Assembly (NCBI RefSeq): GCF_963966145.1
Contig: NC_091050.1
Location: forward strand, 992,001-1,056,000
DNA from: Tenebrio molitor
Taxonomy: Eukaryota > Arthropoda > Insecta > Coleoptera > Tenebrionidae
DNA length: 64,000 bases
Direction of reading: 5' to 3'
Made by a program: the position numbers and the translations under genes. A model generated the notes under the pieces. The model searched no databases, was not told the DNA's origin, and saw only the letters and a list, made by a program, of their open reading frames with translations. How positions within the stretch are numbered: the first letter of the stretch is position 1; every line of letters starts with the position of its first letter. This document shows, one piece after another, positions 21,531 to 33,267 of this stretch.

Positions 21531-22045
21531 TTGGTTTTAGACAATCTAGACTTTTCTTATGCTGTTTTAGGTATTCGTTCAGTTTCGTCTTAAATTCGCA
21601 TTTATCACAATATTATACCACTGGATGGCATCTGCTGAGACATGAATTTTCTTATGCCGTTTTAGGTTCTCGTTCTTTTTCGTCTTGAATTCGCATTTAT
21701 TACAGTCATACCACTGGCTGGGATCTACTGAGAGATGCATTGTGTTACGATGCCGTTTAATGTAGCCCTTATGTTTCGTTTTGTATTTGCATTTTTTGCA
21801 ACTTTTGTTATGTCGTCTTAGGTTGTCTCATGTTGCTTTAAAATTACAAGATTGGTTACAAAATTGCAGTCCTTGCAGTAGTACTTTTCCAAATCGTTAC
21901 TTTCGCATCTAGATGATTCGAGTGGTTTCGCGTGATTCACCATATAAAAAGGTGATTGTGAATCTTTCCGTGGCTACATTTCTGGATACTCTCGGTACAT
22001 TCCAAATTTTGCATTTTCATTTTATAATCTGAAAATTTCATTTCA
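21531..22045 (-). pseudogene. Zinc-finger pseudogene of the ZF1/ZF2 family
   Basis: The minus strand carries the ZF2-like 5' end (ATGAAATTTTCAG region near 22040, ESRY-type N-terminus, YYCKDCNF finger near 21870) joined by deletions to three fingers and a C-terminal TKSLDCLKPK-like end near 21540. Several frameshifts and an internal deletion remove most of the array. The 5' flank up to about 22140 matches the ZF2 flank at 53730-53830. Confidence 0.75.
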
Positions 22046-22775
22046 TGTCAATACAAAAAAACTACTCAAAATAATTGCTAAATATACAAGTTTTGTCTTA
22101 TCTACTTGTAAATTTTGATCTGCTAAATCTACTGCAAGATAGATTCATAACATGAAAAAAAGTTCCCGAGACAACATCATATAATAAGTACTATAGGGAC
22201 TTTGAGGTAAAACACTTTAACATTGGCAACGTTCGCTCACAGAGTGTACATTGTACCGACCTGTCCTCAGGTTCATTAACCTCTGTTTGTCGACAATTTA
22301 TCATTGAATGTATCGGGTGATAGGTAAATAAAATTGTAAACGAATCTGCCTTGGATATGAAATGCCTCGATTCTAAATTTCCACCAGTTGAATTATGTAA
22401 ATAAAAATACCTATTTCTAAATTGGGACTAAAGACCATTTCACAACATTTGCCAATGAAATGACGTTGATGTACGAAATTCTGTGGCCGCCACTGTACAT
22501 TAATTTTAACTGGTAATAGAACTCGTTAATAGCAACAATATATTTAAGTAAATATATTTTTTTCCTAAACCTTGGAGTTACCAAATTAAAATGATTGAAA
22601 GATTTGACACAAATTTCGTTACCCGCCTATAGGAGTATAGGGATCACTTGCTTCGCCGATGCCGATAAGCGTTGAACAAAAAACAAACGCAAGAAAAATT
22701 TCACTTGTTTTTTGCTAACTTAAGCACAGCCCGTTGCTGTGATCTACACTGTGGAACAAAATGATTTTCATTTAG
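22046..22775. other. Gene-free stretch
   Basis: After the ZF flank the region is A/T-rich and non-coding. Nothing else was recognised. Confidence 0.4.
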
Positions 22776-23878
22776 TTACCTTTGCATTACCCTTGTAAAA
22801 TACGAAGTGCCGCCCTACAAAAAAAAAGAAAGCAGTACCCTAACCTCAAAAAATTCCAAATGTAATTTATTGCGAAGGGATGATATGAATGCAAAGCTAA
22901 CTAGATGGCAATCATTTTGTTCCATATGTATTTTATGTTTGCAAATCACGTGATACTTGTATAATGCATTCAAATGAAAACCTAGGCTGAGTAGACGTTG
23001 AAAAAAGTAAACCATTTGGAACAGTGTAAAGTTTGAATTTCCCGCCGTTTGAGACGAATGACATGACGTTTGTTTATGTTTAATATTAATAGGCACATGA
23101 CTGAAGTGATTGAGCATGAACATGTTTGTTTTCGGCAAACTGTGCCCTTAGAACCTTAGATATATTTGCTTCGAGAATAGGAATCGTTAGCTATTCTATT
23201 TTTTATGGAAAACATTGCAAAGAAAAAAATTAGAGATTTTTTGTTTATTAATTTTAGGTTAGCTGTCAACATACTCTAATTACAACTGTCAATTTACACT
23301 TTAAAAAAGCAAAACAATTGACGCCTTCCCAGCCCAGGATTTCATTTGAACGTCCGATATGTAAAACAAGTACTTACGGTTAATTCTGGTAATTTAAGTC
23401 CTTCACGTTTCTGTAGTTATCAACCACGTGGGCACTATTTATAACTAGTAAAGTGGCAAGCACAGCGGCAAGAAATAACGGCGACTAACGAAAACAGGGA
23501 TTTTTCAGAATATGCGAAATCACGTTAACCAACATGCGACACTTGCTATTCGCTTTCAGTGAAATAGAGCGAAATAGAGAAATGAAACGTAATTTATTTC
23601 AAGTAATGGCAGAGGTAATGGCGACTCCATCTTCACGCCCATAGAATCATAGATTCACGCCCCACATCCAATGAGAATGAAGCAGAATTACAGTGTTCTA
23701 TAATATTTTATAAATTCAATTCAATATATTTTATTACCTTCGTTTTTGATAAAATAATTTTTTATATTACAATTTAAGATGGCAGATGTAGTTGGCTAGT
23801 GAGGCTTATGCCCTTTTCAGCCTTTACAGGTTCCAATGCAGACGTAGGTATAGTAGAAATCTTTTTTTGCAGCCGCAC
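22776..23878. repeat. Segmental duplication D1, copy a
   Basis: Blocks match 55904-56994 in the same order and orientation: CTTTGCATTACCCTTGTAAA, CAAAGCTAACTAGATG, TCCTTCACGTTTCT, ATCACGTTAACCAACATG, and TTCCAATGC...GACGTAGGTATAGTAGAAATC. Identity is high within blocks with many small indels. There is no gene; the ORF at 22815-23138 is not supported. Copy a carries an M2 MITE that copy b lacks. Confidence 0.75.
22962..23357. repeat. MITE, family M2 (copy 2)
   Basis: The ends CATTCAAATGAAAACC and GGATTTCATTTGAACGTCCGA are inverted. TA flanks both sides (22960-22961, 23358-23359). The homologous empty site at 56230-56240 reads TTGTATGTAAAAC with a single TA. Confidence 0.8.
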
Positions 23879-25311
23879 TCTTTTCATCTGTCAGCTATTT
23901 CTCAACGATACATTTCCAGGTAAGGGTGGTGTGGCTGGATTTTGCGCTCTGCGCCGGACCACAGCTACTTGAGTGCGATAAACACTGGCGGACGCGGAGT
24001 CTCCGCGACTACGAAAGCTTCAAGGAACGAATAATAAATGAAAAGATCTTTAAAAATCCATTTAGGGAAAGGACATAACAGAACAGAAATCAGTGAATTA
24101 ATAAAAAATAATACCTATTTTTGTAACAAAGTTTTTAATTATTAAAAGAACGCGGCATCAAAGCCATTATGGATATTTTTATCAAGAACTGATAACTGAA
24201 TATGAAAGAAACGTAGGTACAAGTTTTCAAAACTGGTACCTACTACCTAGTACCTACTTAACAAAACCTCATTATATTTGTATATACGTAAAGGCATGAA
24301 TATAGGTACATCAGTGACGGCTCGTTAGGGGCGGCAGAGTCGGCCGGGCCGTACCACACAAAATTACGAATTTTATTTTCATATTTTCTGATAAAAAAAT
24401 GTTTACGTTATTTTTCTTCAAACCCAAATAACAACTTAAATTACAATTTTCATTTCTGTCTCGTACCTAATTACATTGTACTGTGTACCGTATGTTTTGT
24501 AAATACACATATTAGTACCTATAAATACCTAAACGCTTCCAGGATAGTTTTGATAAAAAAAAAATGTGTGTAAATAAAAATCCACTTAATAAACGCAAAA
24601 TTCTTCTAAACATAAATTATGATGTCTGTTCGCCTTCATCGTTTTTTTTAATTGCCTCAGTAAAGACCAATTTAAATTACATATTGAAGTTAAAGTTATT
24701 TTTTCACCATTACAAAAATTAAATGCATATGAATATTTACAAAACTATGACAATAATTGACAAAGCCGTTCCTAGGCTCCTGCGGCAAGTGTTTAGTAAA
24801 TAATAAATACATTCGGTCAAGGAAGGGGAAGGCTCGGCCAGTGACGTATTTGCCGAGTGCACACAGACCAATCTTTGCACTGCGATTTTGAAACGATGAA
24901 TACATTCAGAAGTACGTCCAGCTGTCTCGTCTCACCAATCTTAAGTTATGTTGCTGTAACTTGTAACGGATAGCTTAGCTCGTTTCACACAACCCCGGCA
25001 AAAGTTAATTTGGCCGAGATTCCGTTGCAGCGCTGTGGCGCTGCTAGACTGAGACGATACAAACATCCCGTGACGCGTGACACGATACAAACATCCCATA
25101 AAACATTATACCTTATTTATCATCGAGAACCTTAGAGTTTGCGTTTGCGTAGTTTAATTAATTAATTCCTTAACTTCAAATGCTCGTCTGCTCCTAACCG
25201 TTTAATGTATCGTCTTTTGTTTCCGTTTTGTGTGTTTAATCTGTTATTATGTAATTATTATAGTATTATTTAAATTGTGAGTGTAAGTGGTAAGTAGGTA
25301 AAGACACCGAC

Positions 25312-25990
25312 AATGGCAAATCTAAAAGATGTAGTGAGTACCAATGCCGATTTGGTTAATTATTTATTGGTAAATAAATTTCATACATTGTCTTATGATG
25401 ACAAAATATTTGTGAAGAAATTGCCAGTTCCACACCCTCAATGGTTGATTTAATACAATCAAAAAGTTTTCTAAAACTCTGTACCAGAAACGGGCAGCCA
25501 GGTTCGTAATAAATTGTTTTGCTGGTATTGTGTACTCTTTTCGGTAAATAAAAATCCTTACAATTCGATAGGGTACGACAATTTAAAAGAAATTCATCGC
25601 GCTTTAGTTAAACAGGAAATACCTAAAGAATATACACATTCGGCAATAAAATTTAAATTATTCGATAAACAAAATATTGTAAACACAATCGACAGTGGTC
25701 AATCCGATCATAAAGAATATATTAAAAAATACAATGAAAAGGTCCGGGAAAATCGAGAAATGGTTAAACATTTAATAAATATGACAATTTTTTTGTCTGC
25801 ACAAGAATTGGCATTTCGGGGTAATGATGAATCAGATAATGAAGGTAATTTTAAAGAGTTAGCCATATTTGCCGCTACTTTAGAAGAAAATTTATAGATC
25901 CTTCTTTATCTCCTGTTTTGACTGGGCTATCAAAAACAATGCAAAACGATTTAATCGACTCGGTAACAAAAATTCTAATGAAAACCATTT
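25312..25990 (+). pseudogene. hAT transposase fragment (TTF/DUF4371-type N-terminus)
   Basis: An opening ATG at 25312 begins a 46-codon reading that stops at 25450. After frame changes the open stretch 25514-25897 reads CWYCVLFS, then IKKYNEKVRENREMVKHLI, FLSAQELAFRGNDES and GNFKEL. These are the conserved N-terminal signatures of hAT transposases of the ZMYM1/SCAND3-like group (zinc-binding C-x2-C, yN..V..NR, lafRGhdE). A further frame shift follows and similarity continues as SPVLTGLSKTMQND up to about 25990. The catalytic C-terminal part and dimerisation domain were not found. Confidence 0.75.
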
Positions 25991-26177
25991 AAGTATGACG
26001 AAATTAACAGCGCCGTATTGCGTAAGCTTTATTGTCATTTTTTTTTGACACTATTCCAGCTGACAGTTTAAACATTTATTTTATACTCCTATTTTCCTTT
26101 TCCAAATGCCCTCTTCTTTTGATAAAGGTAGATTTTGATTGGAACTTTGCATTAAATAAATATTCATATATAATATA

Positions 26178-26421
26178 CCAAGGGACAGATATATTGCTGG
26201 AAATTTTTTCGAGCAGTCCTCACACACGAGTGTTTGTAGCAAGAAAATTACACGAGGGCGCTAGCCCGAGGGTAATTTTGAGCGACAAACACGAGTGTTG
26301 GACTGCAAGAAAAAATTTCTGGCGATATATATCTGCCCCGAGGTATATTTGGAAGAGAATCGCCCGAAACATTTTTTCCCTAGGTCAATTATATCGGAAA
26401 TTTTCCCTAGGGAAAATTTCC
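26178..26421. repeat. Palindromic insertion inside the hAT element
   Basis: Arms around 26178-26225 and 26300-26345 are inverted (ACAGATATATTGCTGGAAAT against ATTTCTGGCGATATATATCT), with an inner CACTCGTGTTTGT/ACAAACACGAGTG pair. 26396-26421 is a perfect 26-base palindrome centred on CCCTAGGG. A related kind of sequence is at 46370-46790. Confidence 0.65.
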
Positions 26422-27040
26422 GCTTAATTAAATTGTGATTGGTTGCTATTCAAACAATTCGGAGTTGTGATTTGTCAATATAAATCATGTGACATTTGAG
26501 GGCGATTCTCACTATATACTTGCTTACTCACAATCATTCCCTACAACCTACAGTACTTAATGACAACGTCAATCAATTCAAAGTAGGGTTAGAATCAGAT
26601 AAGGGTTATTTCACATAAAAAGGCAAGACAATGACGTTGATGTCCCTCTTTTTTTGCTCGCAATAGTAACTTGCTCTTGTTTTGCTATGTGATTTTTTTT
26701 TAATTATGCACCTACATTTGCCATGCGGATGCCTATCAAAAAGTTAAATTGACTAATTAGAGCTTTACCGATCTACTCATGTTCGGCCGACCCATATTCG
26801 CGGAACACGAGCCGTCACTGAGGTACATATTTAAAAAGCTATTAACCAACTCACTGATAATATGACGAATGTTATCATCGGTTGTGCAAGCGTTCTTAAA
26901 CATTCAAATTTGAATTATTTTACCATCACAAGGAAGAAAAAAAATCCCATAAAACTAATTTATATTTTTCTATCTTATGTACATCTCAATCTTTGATTTT
27001 TAATTTCTCTGTTGTACCGTATTTCTTTATTTTAGATTAT

Positions 27041-27983
27041 TTAGAACAGTGGATTATCAAACCACTGATACACCTTCTTCGCTGTCTGGTCCAACCGGTA
27101 CTCGACACACCTTTTTTTACTTCTGAAACCAAATCTGAAACACTTCTCACTCAATAAACGGAGTCGCACCACTGATTACCTGTTTTTCATGCTATAAAAG
27201 TTATATTTGTACTGCTTGCACTCGACTATCGGATAGTCCCTCCGAAAGCACTTCAGCCCCAAACCCGTAAAATATCCAAATCCCACGATATAGGAAGTAA
27301 CAGAACCGATATCTTTCAAACAGGAAAAGAACTTTTCGTCGCAGTCGCAGTTTGAAGCGGTGTAAGAATCGGTATTCAAAAGTCTGTGCTTGGTTTCTCC
27401 AGAATGAATGTTGTCTGGACACAGATCATGATTTCGACAGCAAGCATCAGTTTTTTCAAATATTCCCAAGTCGTTGCGGGAAGTTGCTACGTTGCGGTAG
27501 CCGCACCATTTTGTACCTGACACATCAGAATCTCAAACTTTCAAGTTTTGTTGTTTTTGGTATCTCACCTCGTAAAATTTTGTTGTTAAATAAAATGTTT
27601 GACAGCAGGCTTGGTGAGGAGTCGCCAGATTGAGAACTTTGAGCAACATTGACAACTGGCAGTGTAGAAGGTTCCATCTTTGGTAAGTTGCCTAAAATTG
27701 GAAATGAAGACAACAGAACAGAACAGAACAGAAGTCCGTTGTATTTTTGGTACAATAAACCTGTTTTGCTTTGTGATCCAGATAGAAAGATCGTTGCGAA
27801 CAATGTCATAACTACAAATAACCCACCAACTATTTTGACAACAGTTTTGCCTTGAAACTAAAAGTAAGAGGAATGTTATAGGAAGATCTAGTAGATTGAG
27901 AAACATGATTCTTAACTACAACTTTGCTACACTTTAATACTTGTTTTTATCATCTACAAAGTGAAATTACTTACTTTAATCAT
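27041..27983 (-). CDS. Secretory phospholipase A2, group III type (PLA2-1)
   Basis: Proposed exons on the minus strand: 27983-27975 (tentative, three codons with a GTAAGT donor), 27857-27761, 27691-27569, 27516-27180 and 27110-27041, 636 coding bases, 211 aa. Exon 2 encodes a basic start and a hydrophobic segment that could be a signal or a signal anchor. The catalytic exon has KWCG, the active-site CCRNHDLC (His and Asp) and the Cys pattern of bee-venom-like PLA2; the last exon ends YQWFDNPLF. These enzymes cut the sn-2 acyl bond of phospholipids with Ca2+, usually outside the cell. The calcium loop reads WCGYRN where the other copies have WCGxG, so the glycine is Arg. Phases 1 and 2 at the introns match the other four copies. 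Confidence 0.8.
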
Positions 27984-29477
27984 TGCTCTCGTAGTAGGAA
28001 CTAGGTGGGTATATCCAGTCTCAAGTCAACACCCTTTACGTTTTAGAACCACATTGACAGTCGACATTGCAATTTTACAGACTTCGGTACTATTTTATCT
28101 TTATTGTGTTTAATTTTAAATTGTTAATTTTTTATACCTAGTTAAAATTCGTAATGTTTTGTTCCACATTCAAACATAAACAAGCTTACAGCAGTGGGTC
28201 GACGCTGGCTAACAGGAGTATTTCATTTGTTTTGTAGAATTATGGGGGAATCTGGAGGTGGTTCCACATAAGAGCAAATGTGTGACCAAGAGAATATTTG
28301 ATAATAGAGACGTGAAGAATTCTCTAAAGAGTACAGAAAAGAAATGAAAAGGATGATGACATTGTTTTTCTCTTGATGATGGAGCATAAGTCATAAGATG
28401 AAGAGACTAAAATGAATTAACAAGAAGATAAAACAAAGTACAACATTTGATAGTGAAGAGAGGAGAAGAAAGAAAGAGAAGAGGCAATGTTTCGTCAGCT
28501 ATCATGAGGGAATATAAGATAAGAAGATTGGAAGAAATTAACGAGGAAGTTGCTTGTTTCAAGAAAAAATCAATGGTGCCTGTGTGGCGTTGCGCTAACT
28601 AACACAATTTGACGGTGTGGGAATGCGTGTCTGCTGTTGTCGATTTTTCCAACTGATTATTCTACAATTTTGTTGGCTTGCTCATGTAACATTTAAATCA
28701 GTGAAGATAATTTAAAGTAATCCGGTCGTCACATCGAATTTGTAACAAAAAGTGTACAAATCAAAAGTTGAACACTTTTGGAATATAATTCCGAAGTTTT
28801 TTTAAGGGCCTTACCGAGTTAAATTTTGAATAAAAGGCTTTCGAAAATGGACTGAATAACATGGCATCTTATAGACAGGTGTTTCGCGGGCACATAAAAA
28901 TTGAAATTGTGCAGTTAAAAAGCATTGATTTTATGACAAAAACTACTGTAAAGATAGAAAATGATTTAAGGAATTCGCTGGTGCGCTTAATTACCATCTT
29001 TAGCGGGCATTCCAAAGAGAAAAATGGCGAAAACTAAGAATAAACAGCTATTAATGCGGAAGTGTCAGCCATTATTCAGATGACCACGTGACTCACCACC
29101 AATGCTAACGCAACGCGACCAACTCTTGAGTCAAAACAAGATCCGATTAAAAATGTCAACTTATATATTTAACGATTATTTTTTATAAATCGATACAAAT
29201 AAATCGGAAATAATTTATCATAAAATTTTGATTGTACCTATCATTGTAGAAAAATTTTGATTGTACCAATTTAGAAATCAGTTGCTCTATTGACTAGAAA
29301 CTGAGACGACCGGCAATAAAAATGTAATGTATTATATACAAGAATACCTCTGTCAGGGTCATTTCCTCCCTTGTCGAAAAAACAATTACTCTGTATTTTT
29401 ATTCATAACGTAACCTTCTTAACTATTTATTACAATTCTAGAAAAAATATTTAAATCTGATTTAAATCTTGGTTCAT
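27984..29477. other. Gene-free stretch between PLA2-1 and PLA2-2
   Basis: Upstream flank of PLA2-1 and A/T-rich spacer. No exon of either neighbour and no clear repeat were recognised. Confidence 0.45.
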
Positions 29478-30249
29478 CTAGTAGGGCGGAGTATCAAACC
29501 ATTGAAACCTCTTTTCACCTTCTTTGTTGAACTCCTGCTGGAGGCACCTCACTCTATATCTAAAACTTTCTCACTGACCTCCAACACTTGCAACAAATTG
29601 CAATTACCTTTTTTTTACAGCATAAGGGACGAATTTGTAGTGCTTGCACTTGACCACTGGATAATCTTCTCTGAAACACCTGGGCTCAAAAAATGTAAAA
29701 TACCCAAACCCGATAATGTTGGAGTCAAAAGTGTCAACTTCTTTCAGACACTTGTGAAACTTTTCGTCGCAGTCGCAATGGGAGATGGTGGTGGAACCGG
29801 CGTTTCTGAATCCATGTCTGCTTGAGTTTGCCAAGATGGTATCTGGGCACGTGTCGTGTTCTCTACAGCAAGCATCGGTTTGGGAAAACATACCCAAATC
29901 GTCTTCTGAATCTGCTATGTCGCCGCGGCCACACCATTTTGTACCTGCGACCATAATTTCATCAGTGATGACTGATGAAATAGACGTAATGACGATCTCA
30001 CCTGGTACAATGTCTGTAGACAAGGAAATACCCAACAGTCGTCTTGACATGTGACCAACGAGTCGAGGAACTGACAGTGGATATTGTGCGACAGCATTAG
30101 ATTTTTTTAGGTACAAATTGTCTAAAAAAAAAATAAAGACAAGAAATCAGTCGTGATTTTTAATTTTACTAACCTGTTTTATTTTGTGAGAAGAGAATAA
30201 TTGGCACTACTCCTAATGTCACAAGAAAGAGTTTCACCACAATCTCACG
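29478..30249 (-). CDS. Secretory phospholipase A2, group III type (PLA2-2), first exon not located
   Basis: Exons on the minus strand: 30249-30174, 30121-30002, 29944-29608 and 29547-29478 (stop TAG). The catalytic exon is 337 bases and the last is 70, exactly as in PLA2-1. The first listed exon encodes a basic residue cluster and a hydrophobic helix ending in FSQNKT; it begins in phase 0 after an acceptor, so a short exon with the ATG must lie upstream but was not identified. The active site is CCREHDTC and the calcium loop is KWCGRGD. The end reads FQWFDTPPY. The frame also stays open through the 57-base intron 29945-30001, but the GTGAGA donor and comparison with PLA2-1 favour splicing. 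Confidence 0.75.
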
Positions 30250-30969
30250 CTAAAAATAAAATTATCTGGAAAATGTGCAATGAGGGGAAAATTTAAAAAT
30301 CTGCTTGGTGCAGTTGGTTCTTCACTTCCAGCTGCAGATTATTTTTTACAAGAAAGAAAAGTCTCGTACTACGTAATAGGTTTCAAAGTATAAACATACT
30401 TATCTTTAACAGAGAACCTATTAAAGTTTATACACTGATAAAATGTGATATTACGGAAGGTAAGCGGAATTATTATCAACAAAATATTAAGTATGCAAAA
30501 AGTGTTATTCGTAAAGATTCAAATTTGGATTTGAGACAAGTTTGTCGTAAGCTATTCTCATAATTGTTAATTCAGTTAGTTAACAAATATGTGGATTTTC
30601 GGATATAGGTACCTAGTGAACCAATAAAAAAATGTTTTCTGTAAATTCTTATAAACAAATTGATTGATATGTGCAAAATATTATTAGGTAGACCCTCAAA
30701 GTGTGTATACCGGGTGTTCCCGCGAAAAATTCAGATGGTTTTATTTGTCAATTGCATTGCACATTTTTATACAGACGTATTATATGGATAAAGTTCTTTC
30801 CTAATCCGTCATTAACAGGGTAGGATGTCATTCAAAATTTTTGAACGATGACAGAAAGGGGCGGAATAGTCACGTGACAACTATACTGAACGTTTTAACT
30901 CATTTTCAGATTTGTAAAAAAGAAAATGTCAAATGGAATTGTTTGTTTCTTATCTATGACAACATAATC
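30250..30969. other. Gene-free stretch
   Basis: Upstream flank of PLA2-2; it should hold its missing first exon. CCGGGTGTTCCCGCG at 30713 resembles a lone transposon end. No other feature was seen. Confidence 0.4.
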
Positions 30970-31290
30970 GTGAAGGGAGGATACATCTTTCATTCCCTCC
31001 CGAAGGGGGGCGGGCTGCTGAGGCGTTCCAGAGCCTTTTCAGCCACACTGACGGGGAGGTTCGGGATGGGTACGGTGAGGATGGGTGCGGAAGGAAGCTG
31101 GTAGGTACTGAGAGGTTGATACTGACCCAGCATTCGCTTTATCTGTGAAATGAGACATTCCACGATGTGATGGTGTGGGGAAACCTCTGAAAAAAACCCA
31201 CACCTGGTCAGGCGGCACCGGGGTTAGAACCCGGGACCTCCCGAATGTAAAGTGGCGCGCTATGCGCTTGGCCACAGTACTCGGTTAATG
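30970..31290 (-). mobile_element. tRNA-derived SINE
   Basis: On the minus strand from about 31285 the sequence has an A-box-like TGGCCAAGCGCATAGCGCG and, some 40 bases on, a B-box-like GGTTCTAACCC. A GC-rich unrelated body follows to about 30975 (ending in CGCCCCCCTTCGGGAGGG on the minus strand). It has the spacing of a Pol III promoter but no tRNA cloverleaf or CCA end. GC content is well above its surroundings. Target duplication was not established. Confidence 0.7.
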
Positions 31291-31864
31291 GTGAAGAAAA
31301 ATACCCAACACAAGGCTTTAGTGTCATGCACTATTCTTTTTTTTTCAATATGTATGAACAATGAAATTTTTTATCATAGTTTTTTTAATGCATTCAGTCC
31401 ATTTGCCCCACACCAGACATAAATCCACCCGAACGTTTCCCAAGTACACCCAGTTTATTAATAGGTACATAGACTAACAAGAGGATTTTGAAAAATTCAA
31501 AACATTTCATAAGACTTACTCTACCCATTGTAGCACCTAACTACATTGTACGTAACAAGTGAAAAAGAACAATTCAAACACTTTGAAACTGTTTTAAAAG
31601 ACTTGAAATTTTCAAATTTTGGACGTGTTTACAGAAACTGTGATTGTGTAAATGTGATAAGTTCCGCACTTTACAAAATACGTAGGTTCTCGAATTTCCA
31701 TAACATGAATTTAGAAGATATATTTTTCTGGTGATAACAAAATAAATAAAAAAAAAGAATAAACAAATTTCAAGGTTAATGTTACAGTTCTTTGGAATTA
31801 AGGATATAATAAAGTTTCTTGTAGAATTACGCTTGAATTTTTAAATTTTGTCTTTCCATTTCAG
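31291..31864. other. Gene-free stretch
   Basis: 3' flank of PLA2-3; A/T-rich, no recognisable feature. Confidence 0.4.
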
Positions 31865-32648
31865 TCAGTTCCTAAATACAGGATTGTCAAACCACTGATA
31901 AATTTTTTCTTTCTTCCTATCGTACAGGTACACGACACACCTCCCACTGAAACACCCAAGATATAAAAACCAAAAAAAAAAAATGTATAAAATGGATCAT
32001 TACTGTTTTCTTAGCAGACAACCCACCACAGGATAGTCTTCTCTGAAACACTGCTTCACAAAAACCATAAAGTACAAAAACCCCATTTCTTTTGAAACAC
32101 TGGAGTCCACTTTCTTCAAACAGTTGTAGAATCTTGCATCACAACTGCAGTCCGACCGGACAATTAGTCCTGTGTTTGTCAGATTAAACACAGAACTGGT
32201 TTCTCCTGGCCTGATTTTCTTGGAACAAAAGTCGTGTTCTCGGCAACAACGATCGCTCTCAGCAAAATAACCTAAATCGTCGTAAGATCCAGATTTGTGG
32301 CCGACACCACACCAATTGGTGCCTAGAAAAACGGAAAAAGCAAAATTTTCGGCGATTTTGGAATTTGGTAGAGACCTGGGTGCAAGAAGACGTGTTTCTC
32401 TTTGAGAAGTAGGAATGTTTTATTAGCTGCAATGACGATTCGAGTGTTGATTTGTTTTGTAACAGTACCAAGCAAAAATACCAAAGGGCTGGTGTGTCTT
32501 TCATTTTCTGGAACAATTTTGTAAGTGGGAAGTGTACACACGCGAGCGCTGCGAATTAAATATAATACAGACCTTGTTCTGCTGGAGACGCTTGTGGCAG
32601 AGGAAAAAGTGCCCATAGCAAAAGGAAAATCGAAGTTTTTGAGTACAT
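31865..32648 (-). CDS. Secretory phospholipase A2, group III type (PLA2-3)
   Basis: Four exons on the minus strand: 32648-32573, 32507-32376, 32322-32004 and 31940-31865, 603 coding bases, 200 aa. Exon 1 is a clear signal peptide (TSIFLLLWALFPLPQAS). An in-frame ATG three codons upstream (32657) is an alternative start. Exon 2 gives a 44-residue pro-segment ending in HPG. The catalytic exon has NWCGVGH (Asn where the others have Lys) and CCREHDFC, and the last exon ends YQWFDNPVFRN. All junction phases (1, 1, 2) agree with the other copies. It should be a secreted Ca2+-dependent lipase. It is the most divergent of the five. Confidence 0.85.
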
Positions 32649-33267
32649 GAGTTGCATATAAAAAATTATGGTGATCGCTCGTTAAAAAAATGTGTTTGAT
32701 TGCTACTGTTGCTACAATTTTTGTTTTGAATATTTGTGCAGCTGAAATCTACATATTTCGATCAACTACTGCTTGCATTATTATTTTCATTTGTCATTTA
32801 TGTGGCATAGCATAAATTATCTTTAATAACCCACGTACTTTCGTTTCATTCCGTCACATGTAATGGCTATAGTAGATATTTTTTTTTAATAATTATCATT
32901 TCTCTACCATTAGTTTAAGTTTGAAAAATATGGCATTTCTTTGTGAATAAAATGTAGTATGTCTAATTTGTTAATCAGATGACAGATCTACGTAAAAATG
33001 ATTTGAATATTTTTTTAGAAAATTCTAGGGAATATTAGAGACAATAAAGACTTACTGGAAGTTTGTTAAAAAAATCTCAGAACTTTCAACGATAAAATTT
33101 ATAATTCCTGTTTCATTCCCTAAATTAGATAAGGTCCATTTTATAGTTTTTCAGCGACATGTTTACACATTTTAAACAGCTACGGTATCTTGATTTTTAC
33201 ACACTAAGCAAACTATCTGTTTACCGCACGGAGTGTGTAGTAAATTTTGCAAATGATCAAATCAAAT
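32649..33267. other. Gene-free stretch upstream of PLA2-3
   Basis: A/T-rich sequence, no recognisable feature. Confidence 0.4.

Larger units (their letters stand above)
24312..26820 (+). mobile_element. hAT-family DNA transposon (inactive)
   Basis: A 2509-base element bounded by CAGTGACGGCTCGT and its inverse, with GTCGGCC subterminal repeats, and flanked by a perfect 8-base target duplication AGGTACAT (24304-24311 and 26821-26828). Eight-base duplications and CAGTG ends are hAT hallmarks. Inside, on the plus strand, lies a degenerate transposase (25312-25990). The element is too decayed to move itself. It also hosts a palindromic repeat at 26178-26421. Confidence 0.85.

Noticed and set aside
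22815..23138. A 107-aa minus-strand ORF
   Set aside because: It spans the edge of the M2 MITE and duplicated non-coding sequence; the homologous copy at 56 kb does not keep the frame.
26032..26427. A 131-aa plus-strand ORF
   Set aside because: It runs through the palindromic repeat inside the hAT element and has no protein features.
31196..31290. A tRNA gene
   Set aside because: A and B boxes are present but the sequence does not fold into a cloverleaf and continues into a long GC-rich body; a tRNA-derived SINE fits better.
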